Below, piece after piece: positions 8,650-17,343 of a stretch of 64,000 nt of DNA. The position numbers were made by a program, and so were the translations under genes. The stretch is from NCBI RefSeq assembly GCF_016904885.1, contig NZ_JADWYI010000001.1, positions 7,931,224 through 7,995,223 on the forward strand, in the 5' to 3' direction. The number at the start of each line of letters is the position of its first letter. Within the stretch, counting starts at the first letter, position 1. The stretch is from Archangium primigenium (lineage in GTDB: Bacteria > Myxococcota > Myxococcia > Myxococcales > Myxococcaceae). Under the pieces are notes generated by a model. That model was not told the DNA's origin. It saw nothing but the letters and a program-made list of their open reading frames with translations, and did not search any database.

Positions 8650-11001
8650 TCAGGCCGGCAGGGTGCGCAGCGAGGTGCGGACCACGCCGTCCACCGTCAC
8701 CTCGCAGCGGTAGATGGTCGGCTGGATGGCCTGCCAGGAGCGGTCGTACTGGCCGGAGACGTCCTCGGGGTTGTCCTTCGTGGTCAGCGCGTACTCGAAC
8801 AGGTAGCCCCGGCCCTCCAGCTCGCTGCCGGGCACCGTGTCCCAGTCGCGCTCCTCGGCGGTGATCATCCAGTAGTTGGTGGTGTTCACCTGCGCGGTGC
8901 CGTGGGGCTTCTGGTCGAGGGTCTCGATGCACTTGCGGTGGCACGCCATGCGCTCGATGAGCACGTCGCTGGTGAGGTCCGCGAAGAGCGCCCGGCCAAA
9001 CCGCTGGTCCAACGAGGCGGTGATGTAGTCGGTGTGGCTGAGGTTGCCGTAGTTCACCCCCGCCCGCGCCCCGTGCGCCTGGAAGAAGGGCCCGTAGCCC
9101 CCGTCCCAGCCCGGCTCGGACTTCACCTGGCCCGACAGCACCTCCGGGTGCTGGGGATGGTGGCCGAGCTCCCGATCCAGCAGCAGGATGGACGTGGGCG
9201 TGTCCACGCGGTGGAACGTGCGCGCCGCGTCCGGGGAGGCCGAGGGCCAGAAGCCATTGGCCGCCGAGCAGAACTTCACGTCCTCGGGGTACGGCGAGCC
9301 CAGGCCGAAGGTCGTGTAGTACAGCCCGTGCTCGAACAGCCCCTCCTTCTTCACGCCCTCGCGGTCATCGGCCACGGTGACGTCCCAGCCGGGGAAGAAC
9401 TCGTGGGAGCCCGCGTCCGGCAGGAAGTGGGTGGAGTAGACCAGGGGCTGCTTCTCGGGAGGCCGGTTGGGTCCACCGTACGGCCGACCCACCACCGCCA
9501 CCACCGAGTCATCCACGCCGAAGGCCCGCGTGTCGCTCGGGATGCCATTGCGCTGCGGCAGGCGGATGTGCGGGTTCACGTAGTGGCGGCCCTCGCACAG
9601 GGGCTGCGCGCTGCCCTCCTCGAACTGGTTGGGGTGCTTCTCGGTCCAGTCCTCCAGGTCGAGCTCGGTGGCGCGCGGGAAGAAGCTCGGCGCGGCGACC
9701 ACGGAGAACGCGGGCCGCGCGGGCAGGTCCCGGCCGAGCCCATCGACGAACGCCGCCACACAGCCGTCGCACACGCCGTCCTCGAACAGCGCCGCCTCGT
9801 AGTCGCCCGCGTCGATCTTGTTCGCCAGCCCGCCGTAGGAGGGGAACTCCTGGTTCAGGTCCGTCATGCTCTGGTCCGGGTTGACCTGCCGCCGGATGTG
9901 GACGAACTCGGGGGCATTGCGCGGCACGACGTTCTTCAGGTGGAGCAGGTCCTGCACCTTCTCCGCGGCGGCATCCAGGCGGCTGCCGAGGATCATGAAC
10001 GCGGTGTAGTGCCGGTTGATGGGCTGGCCGAGCAGGTTGTCGCGCGGCGGCACGATGAAGCGGGCGCGCTCCTTGACACCCGTCCTGGAGTTGACCTGCC
10101 ACGCCTCGCGGACGAGCGGCCCCGGAGGCGCGCTGATCATCACCGTGGCGCCCACGGGCGTCATGCGCACGAGCTCCGGATCCGGGCTCTCGCGGAAGTA
10201 GGGCGCGCGGTGGATGTCCAGGCCGTCCGGCACCCGAGCCCCCGGCGCGCGCTGGATGATGCGCCGGATCTTCTCGCTGCGGTGGGACTCGGCGAACTGG
10301 ACCGAGAGCGTGCGGCCCGGAACGCACTCGGCGCCGGCGAAGAGCTTGCGGATGGGATAGAGGAACTTGCGCCCGGCATCCCCCGCCACCTCGTCGCCCA
10401 GCAGCGACATCTGGTCATGCGCGCCCGAGCGCCACTTGGCGAGGAAGACGCCGTAGCGCGCGGGCAGCACGGCGATGTTGCCCGGGTCGCCCGTGATGGG
10501 GGTGTAGGCGCGCTCGGGGGCCTTGTAGAGGGCCTCGCCGGTGCCCACGCGCGCCAGGCCCGTGCGGGAGAACGCGAGGTCGGCGTGCTGACGGTGCGTG
10601 CTCACCTCGCGGGCGCGGTACTCGTAGGCGAAGACGGCGACCACGGCGTCCTTCAGGTCCTCCTCGGAGAAGGGCGCCAGCGCGTAGATGTAGTTCTCCA
10701 GGCAGTCCAGGTCCGCCCAGGAGGGATAGGCGCTGTCGGGCAGCGCGGGGCGGACATCCGGGCTGGCCAGGGCGTGGTAGAGCAGGCTGCGCGCCGGGTC
10801 TCCCGGCTCGATGGCGCGTCGGCCCTGGGGCGCGAAGTCGTCGAACCCGTCGAGGGCGCGGTTGACGTTCAGGTCCCGGGACAGCTCGGCGGCGAGGTCC
10901 GCCGCGCAGATGTCCAGCCCCTGGGTCTCCAAGAGGTAGTTGCGCCACCCGGCCCGGCCCAGCTTGTCCAGCACGGTCTTCAGTTCACTCAGCAATGACA
11001 T
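8650..11001 (-). CDS. Large soluble protein, possible LodA-like quinoprotein oxidase
   Basis: Protein of 783 aa without signal peptide or membrane segment. I do not recognise it with confidence. Residues such as 567-596 (GSPYPEDVKFCSAANGFWPS and what follows) resemble the C-terminal Trp-containing stretch of LodA-like cysteine-tryptophylquinone oxidases. The flavoprotein encoded 33 bp downstream is the usual partner of that family. Candidate cofactor residues would be Trp585 with Cys468 or Cys578, but the spacing does not clearly match LodA, so this is a hypothesis. ATG at 11001 was chosen over the longer frame because it follows GGGAGCGTGT and MSLLSELK is a natural start. A palindrome lies about 120 bp upstream. 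Confidence 0.6.
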   Translation of the reverse strand: MSLLSELKTVLDKLGRAGWRNYLLETQGLDICAADLAAELSRDLNVNRALDGFDDFAPQGRRAIEPGDPARSLLYHALASPDVRPALPDSAYPSWADLDCLENYIYALAPFSEEDLKDAVVAVFAYEYRAREVSTHRQHADLAFSRTGLARVGTGEALYKAPERAYTPITGDPGNIAVLPARYGVFLAKWRSGAHDQMSLLGDEVAGDAGRKFLYPIRKLFAGAECVPGRTLSVQFAESHRSEKIRRIIQRAPGARVPDGLDIHRAPYFRESPDPELVRMTPVGATVMISAPPGPLVREAWQVNSRTGVKERARFIVPPRDNLLGQPINRHYTAFMILGSRLDAAAEKVQDLLHLKNVVPRNAPEFVHIRRQVNPDQSMTDLNQEFPSYGGLANKIDAGDYEAALFEDGVCDGCVAAFVDGLGRDLPARPAFSVVAAPSFFPRATELDLEDWTEKHPNQFEEGSAQPLCEGRHYVNPHIRLPQRNGIPSDTRAFGVDDSVVAVVGRPYGGPNRPPEKQPLVYSTHFLPDAGSHEFFPGWDVTVADDREGVKKEGLFEHGLYYTTFGLGSPYPEDVKFCSAANGFWPSASPDAARTFHRVDTPTSILLLDRELGHHPQHPEVLSGQVKSEPGWDGGYGPFFQAHGARAGVNYGNLSHTDYITASLDQRFGRALFADLTSDVLIERMACHRKCIETLDQKPHGTAQVNTTNYWMITAEERDWDTVPGSELEGRGYLFEYALTTKDNPEDVSGQYDRSWQAIQPTIYRCEVTVDGVVRTSLRTLPA

Positions 11002-11123
11002 ACACGCTCCCACGGTGCTCACGAGACAGCTCGTGACCACCCCAGAGCACGCGCCGTGCCAGGGCGGATTCCCAGGGAGACCCAGGGGAATCGACCCCGA
11101 TCGCGGGGCCTGACACGGCGGCT

Positions 11124-11153
11124 GACACGTCAACGCGGGCCCATTGACCTGTC
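11124..11153. promoter_or_regulatory. Operator-like palindrome upstream of the 783-aa protein gene
   Basis: Arms GACACGTCAA and TTGACCTGTC are separated by exactly 10 bases and match at 9 of 10 positions, giving two half-sites one helical turn apart plus a half. A further TGACAC lies at 11111. The site is about 125 bp upstream of the start at 11001, a plausible place for a dimeric repressor or activator site. No regulator gene is adjacent, so the binding protein is unknown. Confidence 0.4.
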
Positions 11154-11323
11154 GACGCCGTTTCCGGACCCGCGCGGGCGACGAACGCGGCATGGACCCA
11201 ACCGACCGAGGTTCATGGATAGCCTCGATGCGGACATGCCCATCCCACAGGAAAGCGCTTTAAAGCTTTCAGAACGCGCCCGACGACTTTCGAGGCCAAG
11301 TCTATCTGCCCGTAGACTGAGCT

Positions 11324-11452
11324 TGGCCCGCTGACGTGGCTCTCCCGCATTTTGTGTGCACGACGCGCTTGAGGCGTTCTCTGCTCGTCGGGGTGGCGGG
11401 CGTCCTTCCTCACGGAGCACATAAAGTGCGGGAGAGCCACAAAAGCGGGCCA
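11324..11452. repeat. 129-bp inverted-repeat element (MITE- or REP-like)
   Basis: Two 36-base arms (11324-11359 and 11417-11452) are reverse complements at about 31 positions, including an uninterrupted GTGGCTCTCCCGCA core. They flank a 57-base centre. No transposase, target duplication or coding frame is seen. The size and symmetry fit a non-autonomous transposable element or a large cruciform/structured RNA. Other hairpins lie on both sides, so the element may be larger (about 11300-11497). Confidence 0.55.
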
Positions 11453-11501
11453 GTCCCAGTTGGCCGCTTGGGACAGACGGCTAGACAGGTAGACCGTCGA
11501 C

Positions 11502-13106
11502 TCAGCCCGCCTCCCACTCCAGCCGGTGGAGCGTCAGGGCCTCGGTCTTGCCCTTCACGAAGGTGGGACCCCGGGGCGTGACGGGCCAGTCGCGCTGGTG
11601 CCAACGCGCGTACGTCGCCTCGGTCAGCAAAATCTCGCCTTCCGCCGCGACGGAGCACACCCGACTGGCCACGTTGGTGGCGTCCCCGAGCGTGGCGTAC
11701 TGGAGGTACTGCTCCGAGCCGATGTTGCCCGCCGCCACCCAGCCCGAGTTCAAGCCGATGTGGATGCGCAGCTCCGGCAGGCCGCGCTCCCGCCAGCGCG
11801 CGTTGAGCCCCACCAGCGCCCGCTGCATCTCCACGGCGGCCCGCACGGCCCGCTCCGCGTCGTCCGGGTGCGCGAAGGGCGCGCCCCACACCGCCATCAG
11901 CGCGTCCCCGATGTACTTCTCCAGCGTGCCCTCGTGCCGGAAGACGATCTCCGCCATCACCGGGAAGTAGTCGTTGAGCAGGTCCACCACCTGCCGGGGC
12001 GCGAGCGTGGAAGACAGTTCGGTGAAGGCGCTGATGTCCGAGAAGAGCACCGTCACCTCCGTTTCGATCGTCTCCAGCGGCCCCCCGCGCGTCATCGCCA
12101 GCTTCTTGAGCGTGGCGGGCGGAAAGAAGCGCAGGTAGGCGTTGCGCAGCACCGCCTCCTCCTCCAGCCGCCGCGCGAGCAGCGAGTTGTCCAGGGCGAT
12201 CGCCGCCTGGTTGGCGAACGCGGTGAGGAACTCCAGGTCCTCCTCGCCAAAGCCATCCACGCGCGACAGGTGGTCCACGTACAGCACGCCCAGCACCTCG
12301 TCCCGGGGCTTGAGCGGCGCGCACATGGAGGCCCGGATGGACTGGAGCACCACCGACTGGGCGTCGTTGAGTCGGGGGTCCATCCACGCGTCGGAGAAGA
12401 GCGCCGCCAGGCTGTGCGTGCGCACGTAGTCCACGATGCGCTGGCTGTAGAAGGGCCCCGAGGGCACCTCGCCATTGGCCCTCCGCGCCACGCGCGGCCG
12501 CAGCGCCCCCGTCTCCGGGTCCACCAAGAGCAGCGCCACCCGGTCCACCGCCATGATTTGAAAGACGAGCTCCACGATGCGCTCGAGCAGCGCCTCGATG
12601 TGCCCGGGCGAGGACAAGAGCTGGCTCACCTTGAGCAACACCTGGAGCTTCTCGCTCGCCCGGCCCTCCTGGTTCGACTGCCGCACCTTGAGCACCGAGC
12701 GCGGCGAGGCCTGCGCCTCGGCCAGCAGTTCGCCCATGCTCCCCGGAGACAGCCGCGTGCGCAGCGACTGCACCTGCGAGGGGGTCAGCTCCCGCGGTTT
12801 TTCCCGGGGCGTCACGAGCGTGAAGAGCACCTCGCCACAGCGGAAGGACTGGCCCACGCGCAGCAGGCAGCGCTCCACGCGGACCTCGTCCACGAAGGTG
12901 CCATTCTTGCTCTGCAGGTCCTCCAGCAGCACCTGCTCGCCCTGGCGCTCGAGCCGCGCGTGACGGCGCGACAGGCTCCCATGGAACACGCAGAGGGAGC
13001 TCTCCTGCGTGCGGCCAATGGTCACGCTGCCCTCGGGCAGCTCGAAGACGCGCTCGTCCATCCGGCCCGGATTCACGATGAGCTGTAGGGTGGGCGCCGA
13101 CGTCAT
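11502..13106 (-). CDS. FHA-GAF class III adenylate/guanylate cyclase
   Basis: Soluble signalling enzyme of 534 aa. Residues about 1-100 are an FHA phosphothreonine-binding domain (TIGRTQESSLCV, SLSRRHARL, SKNGTFVD). About 170-320 is a GAF domain. About 345-530 is a class III cyclase. Metal-binding Asp residues are in VLFSDISAFTELS and YIGDALMAVWGAP, and the purine/substrate region is YATLGDATNVASRV. The FHA domain implies control by a Ser/Thr kinase, common in myxobacteria. It starts 34 bp after the aminopeptidase gene on the same strand. Whether the product is cAMP or cGMP cannot be told here; the ...TLGDATN pattern is compatible with ATP use. Confidence 0.92.
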   Translation of the reverse strand: MTSAPTLQLIVNPGRMDERVFELPEGSVTIGRTQESSLCVFHGSLSRRHARLERQGEQVLLEDLQSKNGTFVDEVRVERCLLRVGQSFRCGEVLFTLVTPREKPRELTPSQVQSLRTRLSPGSMGELLAEAQASPRSVLKVRQSNQEGRASEKLQVLLKVSQLLSSPGHIEALLERIVELVFQIMAVDRVALLLVDPETGALRPRVARRANGEVPSGPFYSQRIVDYVRTHSLAALFSDAWMDPRLNDAQSVVLQSIRASMCAPLKPRDEVLGVLYVDHLSRVDGFGEEDLEFLTAFANQAAIALDNSLLARRLEEEAVLRNAYLRFFPPATLKKLAMTRGGPLETIETEVTVLFSDISAFTELSSTLAPRQVVDLLNDYFPVMAEIVFRHEGTLEKYIGDALMAVWGAPFAHPDDAERAVRAAVEMQRALVGLNARWRERGLPELRIHIGLNSGWVAAGNIGSEQYLQYATLGDATNVASRVCSVAAEGEILLTEATYARWHQRDWPVTPRGPTFVKGKTEALTLHRLEWEAG

Positions 13107-13140
13107 CCCCCGTGCCCCCCTGACGAAGCCGGGCCCATGC

Positions 13141-14472
13141 TCAGCGGGCGTAGTGGTTGCGCAGCACGGAGATCATCGCCGCCACGTCCGCCGCGGCCGC
13201 CATCTCGCGGATGGAGTGCATGGACAGCATGGGGCTGCCCACGTCCACCGTGCGGATGCCCAGCTCACCCGCGGAGATGGGGCCAATCGTGCTGCCACAG
13301 CCGAGGTCCGTCCGGGTGACGAAGTTCTGCGGCACCACGCCCGCCTCCCGGCAGCACAGGGCGAACCACGCCCACGTCTCGCCGTCCGTGGCGTAGGACT
13401 GGTTGACGTTGGACTTGATGACGGGGCCCCCGCCGAGCAGCGGCTGGTGCTTGGGCTCGTGCTGGCCGGCGTAGTTGGGGTGCACCGCGTGCGCCATGTC
13501 CGCGGACACCAGGAAGGACTGGCGCATGGCCCGGTGGAACGCGTCGCGCCGGCCGTCCGAGAGGGCGTGGGTGAAGCGCTCGAGCAGGTCCTTGAGGAAG
13601 GGCGACGCCGCGCCCTGGGCGCTCACGCTGCCGCACTCCTCGTGATCATAGAGGATGACGCCCCGGGTGGCCTCGCCCGGCGCGTCCAGGGCCAGCAGCG
13701 CGGACAGGCCCGCGTGGCTGCTCGTGAGGTTGTCCAGGCGCGGCGCGTGGAGGAACTCGCCATGGGCCCCCGAGCGCGTGGAGGGCTGCGTGTCGTAGAG
13801 GCACAGGTCATAGCCGAGGATGTCGTCGGCGGTGGTGGTGACGCCCGCGCGCGCGAGCTCCGCCACGAGCAGGGCCTTGAGCTCCACCGTGCCCGCGCGC
13901 TCCAGGCCCAGCACCGGCACCAGGTGCTCCTGGGCGTTGAGCTTGAGGCCCTCGGTGTTGACGCCCCGGTTGAGGTGGATGGCGAGGTTGGGGATGCGCA
14001 ACAGCGGCCGGCGGAAGTCCACCAGGTGGTGGGCGAGCCGTCCGTCCTTGGCCGTCACCACGCGGCCGGCGAGCGACAAGTCCCGGTCCATCCACGTGCT
14101 GAAGAGCGGCGAGCCGTACACCTCCACGCCCAACTGCTGGTAGCCGAGCTTGCCCGTGTGGGGCTGGGGCTTGATGCGCAGGTTGGGCGAGTCGGTGTGG
14201 GCGCCCACCAGGCGGAAGCCCGCGCGCTCCACGGGGGCGGTGCCCAGGTGGAAGGCGGCGATGGTCGTGTCGCCCCGGGTGACGAACACCTTGTCTCCGG
14301 CCTTGAGCTCCCAGGGCTCGCGCTCGTCGAGGGCCCGGTAGCCCTGGGCGAGCAGGCGGCGGCTCGTCTCGCGCACCGCGTGGTAGGGCGTGGGCGAGGC
14401 GTCGATATAGGCCAGGAGATCGTTGGCGGCGGCGTCGGTGGCGGAGGACGGGGCGGCGGAGGGGGCGGTCAT
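13141..14472 (-). CDS. apeB: M18 family aspartyl aminopeptidase
   Basis: Cytosolic zinc aminopeptidase of 443 aa that removes N-terminal acidic residues. M18 marks are the metal-binding VGAHTDSPNLRIKP, YDHEECGS (catalytic and metal Glu), LVSADMAHAVHPNY with a second metal Asp/His, and a C-terminal SMHSIREM with the last His. Length agrees with DAP/ApeB enzymes (about 430-480). ATG at 14472 gives MTAPSAAPSSATDAAANDLL, the usual short lead before the conserved start. The cyclase gene follows 34 bp downstream. The symbol is by family and the match to any named enzyme was not tested. Confidence 0.92.
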   Translation of the reverse strand: MTAPSAAPSSATDAAANDLLAYIDASPTPYHAVRETSRRLLAQGYRALDEREPWELKAGDKVFVTRGDTTIAAFHLGTAPVERAGFRLVGAHTDSPNLRIKPQPHTGKLGYQQLGVEVYGSPLFSTWMDRDLSLAGRVVTAKDGRLAHHLVDFRRPLLRIPNLAIHLNRGVNTEGLKLNAQEHLVPVLGLERAGTVELKALLVAELARAGVTTTADDILGYDLCLYDTQPSTRSGAHGEFLHAPRLDNLTSSHAGLSALLALDAPGEATRGVILYDHEECGSVSAQGAASPFLKDLLERFTHALSDGRRDAFHRAMRQSFLVSADMAHAVHPNYAGQHEPKHQPLLGGGPVIKSNVNQSYATDGETWAWFALCCREAGVVPQNFVTRTDLGCGSTIGPISAGELGIRTVDVGSPMLSMHSIREMAAAADVAAMISVLRNHYAR

Positions 14473-14527
14473 CCCCCCCAGGCTATCGCCCCCACCGGCC
14501 CCCGCCAGGAGAAACGCGCGGCGGCGG

Positions 14528-15928
14528 TTACCTGTCGGACGCCTGGGCCGCGCCGCCCCCGGCGGGCTCCACGCCCTGGTGCACGGCGGGCAGCGCGGCG
14601 GACACCGCGCCCACGTAGAAGATGCCGTCATAGCCCTGGCCATCGCGGCCCCCGAAGAGCTGCACGAAGTAGCGGTCGCCCAGGTCCCGGCCCTTGGCCG
14701 GCCGCGCGCCGCACTCCAGCGACTGCGCGGGGCTCACCGCGCAGATCCACGCCGTGCCGCTCTTGTAGGCGATGTCGAGCGAGTAGACGTTCGGCCGCTG
14801 CTCGGCGAGCCGCAGGCCCATGGGGCGGTACTGCTTGTTCCAGGGCAGGCCCTGGACCTGGCGCGGGTGCAGGTTGCCGCTGACCACCAGCAGCGCGCGG
14901 CGCGGCGACGCGGTGGCCACCTCCAGCACCCGCTGGGCCATGACCTCCTCGCGTGCCTCGCCCTCCAGGGGCGGCCGGTCATAGGCGAACACCTTCACGT
15001 CCAGGCCCTGGGCCCGGAGCTTGCGCAGCGCGTCGAGCAGGTAGACCACGCCCTCGCTGTTGCGGCCGTCCGGGAAGGGGCTGCGCCAGAAGGGGCTCTC
15101 CATCAGCTTGGCCCAGTCCGCCTCCGTGCCCGCGCTGGCCACGAAGGCCTCCAGCCGCGCCTGGTTGGCGTCCGGCACCTCCAGGCCCACCGTCACGGGG
15201 ATGCCCTGGGTGGCCACCTGGCAGGCGCTCTGGGCGACGAAGTGCGGCACCTGCTGCGTGCCGTGCAGCTCCCCGAGCAGCACCACGTTGCCCGCGCGCG
15301 CCAGCTTGCCCAGGCCGAGCACGGGCACGCCGCACTCGATGCTCGCGTCCGCGTGTACCACCACGTCCGGGCTCGCCTGGGACTGGGTGCGCTTGACGAG
15401 CTTCGGGGCGAGGGCACGGAACACGCGCCACTCGAGCACCAGGTCGCGCGCCGTCTGGTGGGACTGGCCGAGGATGACGGACTGGCCATCCGCCTGCTGC
15501 TGGGCCATGAGGATGGCGGCGTCACTGCCCAGGCCGCCCGGGTTGTCCAGGGTGCGCCCGTCCACCTTCCAGAGGATTTCACTGCCCGCGGCCCGGAGCG
15601 CCGGGTTGGCGCTGCGCGTGTCGCGGGTGATGACGACCTGGGTGCGGTGGGGGCCCGAGGGCCGGGCGATGACGAGGTAGCGGTGCCAGTAGGCGGCCAC
15701 CCGGGAGTTGGCGAACTCCTCGCGCCACTCCGTCTCCAGCGAGGCGCGTCCCGGCATGTCCCGGACGTTGAAGCCCTGGGCGGCGAAGTACTCGCGCACC
15801 TGGGGCCAGACCTCGTCGAGCGGTTGGTCGTAGATGGCTTCCTCGTCGGGGGCGAAGTCCACGAGACGCGTGGCGCACCCCGACAGCGTGGTGAGCAAGA
15901 GCAGGCAACCCAGGGCCAGTCGAATCAT
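14528..15928 (-). CDS. Lipoprotein with ChaN/EreA-like domain
   Basis: Exported protein of 466 aa. The N-terminus MIRLALGCLLLLTTLSGCAT has a lipobox with Cys18, so it is probably anchored to a cell membrane. Residues up to about 190 form an unidentified domain. From about 225, LLGELHGTQQVPHFV and later VVSGNLHPRQVQG resemble the GExH and C-terminal His motifs of ChaN / erythromycin-esterase / Tiki-like proteins. Function could be haem binding or a hydrolase; neither can be decided. The C-terminal ~70 residues seem extra. It lies 55 bp upstream of the aminopeptidase gene, same strand. Confidence 0.7.
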   Translation of the reverse strand: MIRLALGCLLLLTTLSGCATRLVDFAPDEEAIYDQPLDEVWPQVREYFAAQGFNVRDMPGRASLETEWREEFANSRVAAYWHRYLVIARPSGPHRTQVVITRDTRSANPALRAAGSEILWKVDGRTLDNPGGLGSDAAILMAQQQADGQSVILGQSHQTARDLVLEWRVFRALAPKLVKRTQSQASPDVVVHADASIECGVPVLGLGKLARAGNVVLLGELHGTQQVPHFVAQSACQVATQGIPVTVGLEVPDANQARLEAFVASAGTEADWAKLMESPFWRSPFPDGRNSEGVVYLLDALRKLRAQGLDVKVFAYDRPPLEGEAREEVMAQRVLEVATASPRRALLVVSGNLHPRQVQGLPWNKQYRPMGLRLAEQRPNVYSLDIAYKSGTAWICAVSPAQSLECGARPAKGRDLGDRYFVQLFGGRDGQGYDGIFYVGAVSAALPAVHQGVEPAGGGAAQASDR

Positions 15929-16188
15929 GGCCCGATTATGCACCGGCGGCGCCTCCGCCCCTACCGGGCCCCCCACCCCGCTCCGCCCTCCGGGGGCCGC
16001 CCGGCCGCTCCACGCGCGTCCGGCGGCAAATGCGCGGAAGGAATCCTGACGACCGAGCGGCGAGTGCGACCCTCATGAACGCAGGAGAACGGCACGGACA
16101 GCCCTGGACACCACGGGGTTGACGGGTCCGGCGGTTCTAGTAAGGGCGGAGACGCGGCGCGCGGACCCGGACAGAGCGGAGCACCACG

Positions 16189-17343
16189 ATGAGACTCAAG
16201 AGCCTCACCTTCGAGGACAAGCGGACCGGCTGGATACTGGAAGACCTCCGCCTGGACCCCTTCAATCTTCTCGTGGGCGCATCCGGAGTCGGCAAGACCC
16301 GAATCCTCCGGGCGATCCAGGCAATCGGCCGCATCAGCACGGGCATCAAACACCCGCGCATGGACCGAGGGGTCCGTTTCGACGTCCACTTCGAGCAGGA
16401 TGGCCAGGACTACCGGTGGCAGTTCGACAGCATCTCGGCGCCCGCGGATGAAGAAGGAAACACGACCCAGGCGGTGGAGAGCGTCGACTCGATTCTCATT
16501 GAACAGCTATACAACTCAACCGAAGGACGAGCCCTGGTCGAGCGGGATGCCGATCGATTCCGCTTCAACGGCCAGGAACTGCCCATCCTCAGCCGAGCCT
16601 CCAGCGCGCTGCTCCTGTTCGATGAACCCACCATTGTGAGGGTGCGTCACGCCTTCACGAACTCCATTCTTGACACGCTGACCTCCGAAGCCCCTTCTCC
16701 TCGGTTGAGGACGAGAGACGTGCGGGCATGGATCGCCACTGTGTTTCCAACCCTCGAATCACTCCAAGACACGCCAGCCACACACACCCTCATCAAGGCG
16801 TTTGTTTTACAGGAAAGGTTCCCCGGGAGGTTCGACGAATTCAAGCAACACTTCATCGACATCTTCCCGACGGTCGAGGATGTCGTCGTGGGGCTCTCCC
16901 AAACCGTGGACACGAAGTCGGGTATCTCTCACGACACGCTCCTCTTCAGGATCAAGGAGCGGCATGTCTCTTCCTGGATTGATGCCGCGGACATCTCCTC
17001 TGGCATGAATCGGACGATGCATCACATCGTGGACCTGATGCTCGCATCCAAGGGAACGCTGGTCCTGATCGATGAATTCGAGAACAGCCTGGGTGTCAAC
17101 TGCATGGGTCCATTGACTGATCTCATCCGGTCACGCGCCCACGAGTTACAGTTCATCATCACCAGCCACCATCCCTACATCATCAACAATATTCCCAAGG
17201 AGGACTGGAAGATCGTGCGACGCAAGGGAAGCGCCGTCCAGGTCACGCCCGCGTCGAAAGTGGCCGCGCTTCAAGGGGCCTCGGCACAGGATGACTTCAT
17301 CCGGCTCCTCAACTCCTCCGAGTTCGAGGAGGGGCTGGGGTGA
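16189..17343 (+). CDS. AAA/ABC-type ATPase of a putative two-gene defence system
   Basis: Protein of 384 aa, OLD/AAA_21-type ATPase. Walker A is GASGVGKT (30-37), the ABC-like signature SSGMNRT (270-276), Walker B LVLIDE (291-296) followed by FENSLGVNC, and the switch His is in FIITSHHPY (323-330). The insert between Walker A and signature is helical and carries a second LLLFDEP stretch. Its stop overlaps the next gene's GTG by four bases (GTGA), so the two are coupled. Codon use is poorer in G/C at third positions than in the neighbours and includes a rare TTA (residue 207), suggesting acquisition. ATPase plus TOPRIM-type pairs include PARIS, Gabija-like and RloAB-like systems; I cannot assign this one to a named type. 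Confidence 0.85.
   Translation: MRLKSLTFEDKRTGWILEDLRLDPFNLLVGASGVGKTRILRAIQAIGRISTGIKHPRMDRGVRFDVHFEQDGQDYRWQFDSISAPADEEGNTTQAVESVDSILIEQLYNSTEGRALVERDADRFRFNGQELPILSRASSALLLFDEPTIVRVRHAFTNSILDTLTSEAPSPRLRTRDVRAWIATVFPTLESLQDTPATHTLIKAFVLQERFPGRFDEFKQHFIDIFPTVEDVVVGLSQTVDTKSGISHDTLLFRIKERHVSSWIDAADISSGMNRTMHHIVDLMLASKGTLVLIDEFENSLGVNCMGPLTDLIRSRAHELQFIITSHHPYIINNIPKEDWKIVRRKGSAVQVTPASKVAALQGASAQDDFIRLLNSSEFEEGLG

Larger units (their letters stand above)
11002..11501. other. 500-bp non-coding region between two same-strand genes
   Basis: No convincing gene is seen here; short open frames in the interval are by-products of an inverted repeat. It holds a 30-bp palindrome (11124-11153), small hairpins such as AGTCTA/TAGACT at 11300-11319 and GTCCCA/TGGGAC near 11453, and a long inverted repeat (11324-11452). 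The base composition around 11220-11310 is less GC-rich than the genes on either side. It should contain the promoter of the 783-aa protein gene and the 3' end of the cyclase transcript. Confidence 0.6.

Noticed and set aside
11213-11581. Two short frames starting MALPHF on opposite strands
   Set aside because: They begin at the two arms of the same inverted repeat and are mirror images, not genes.
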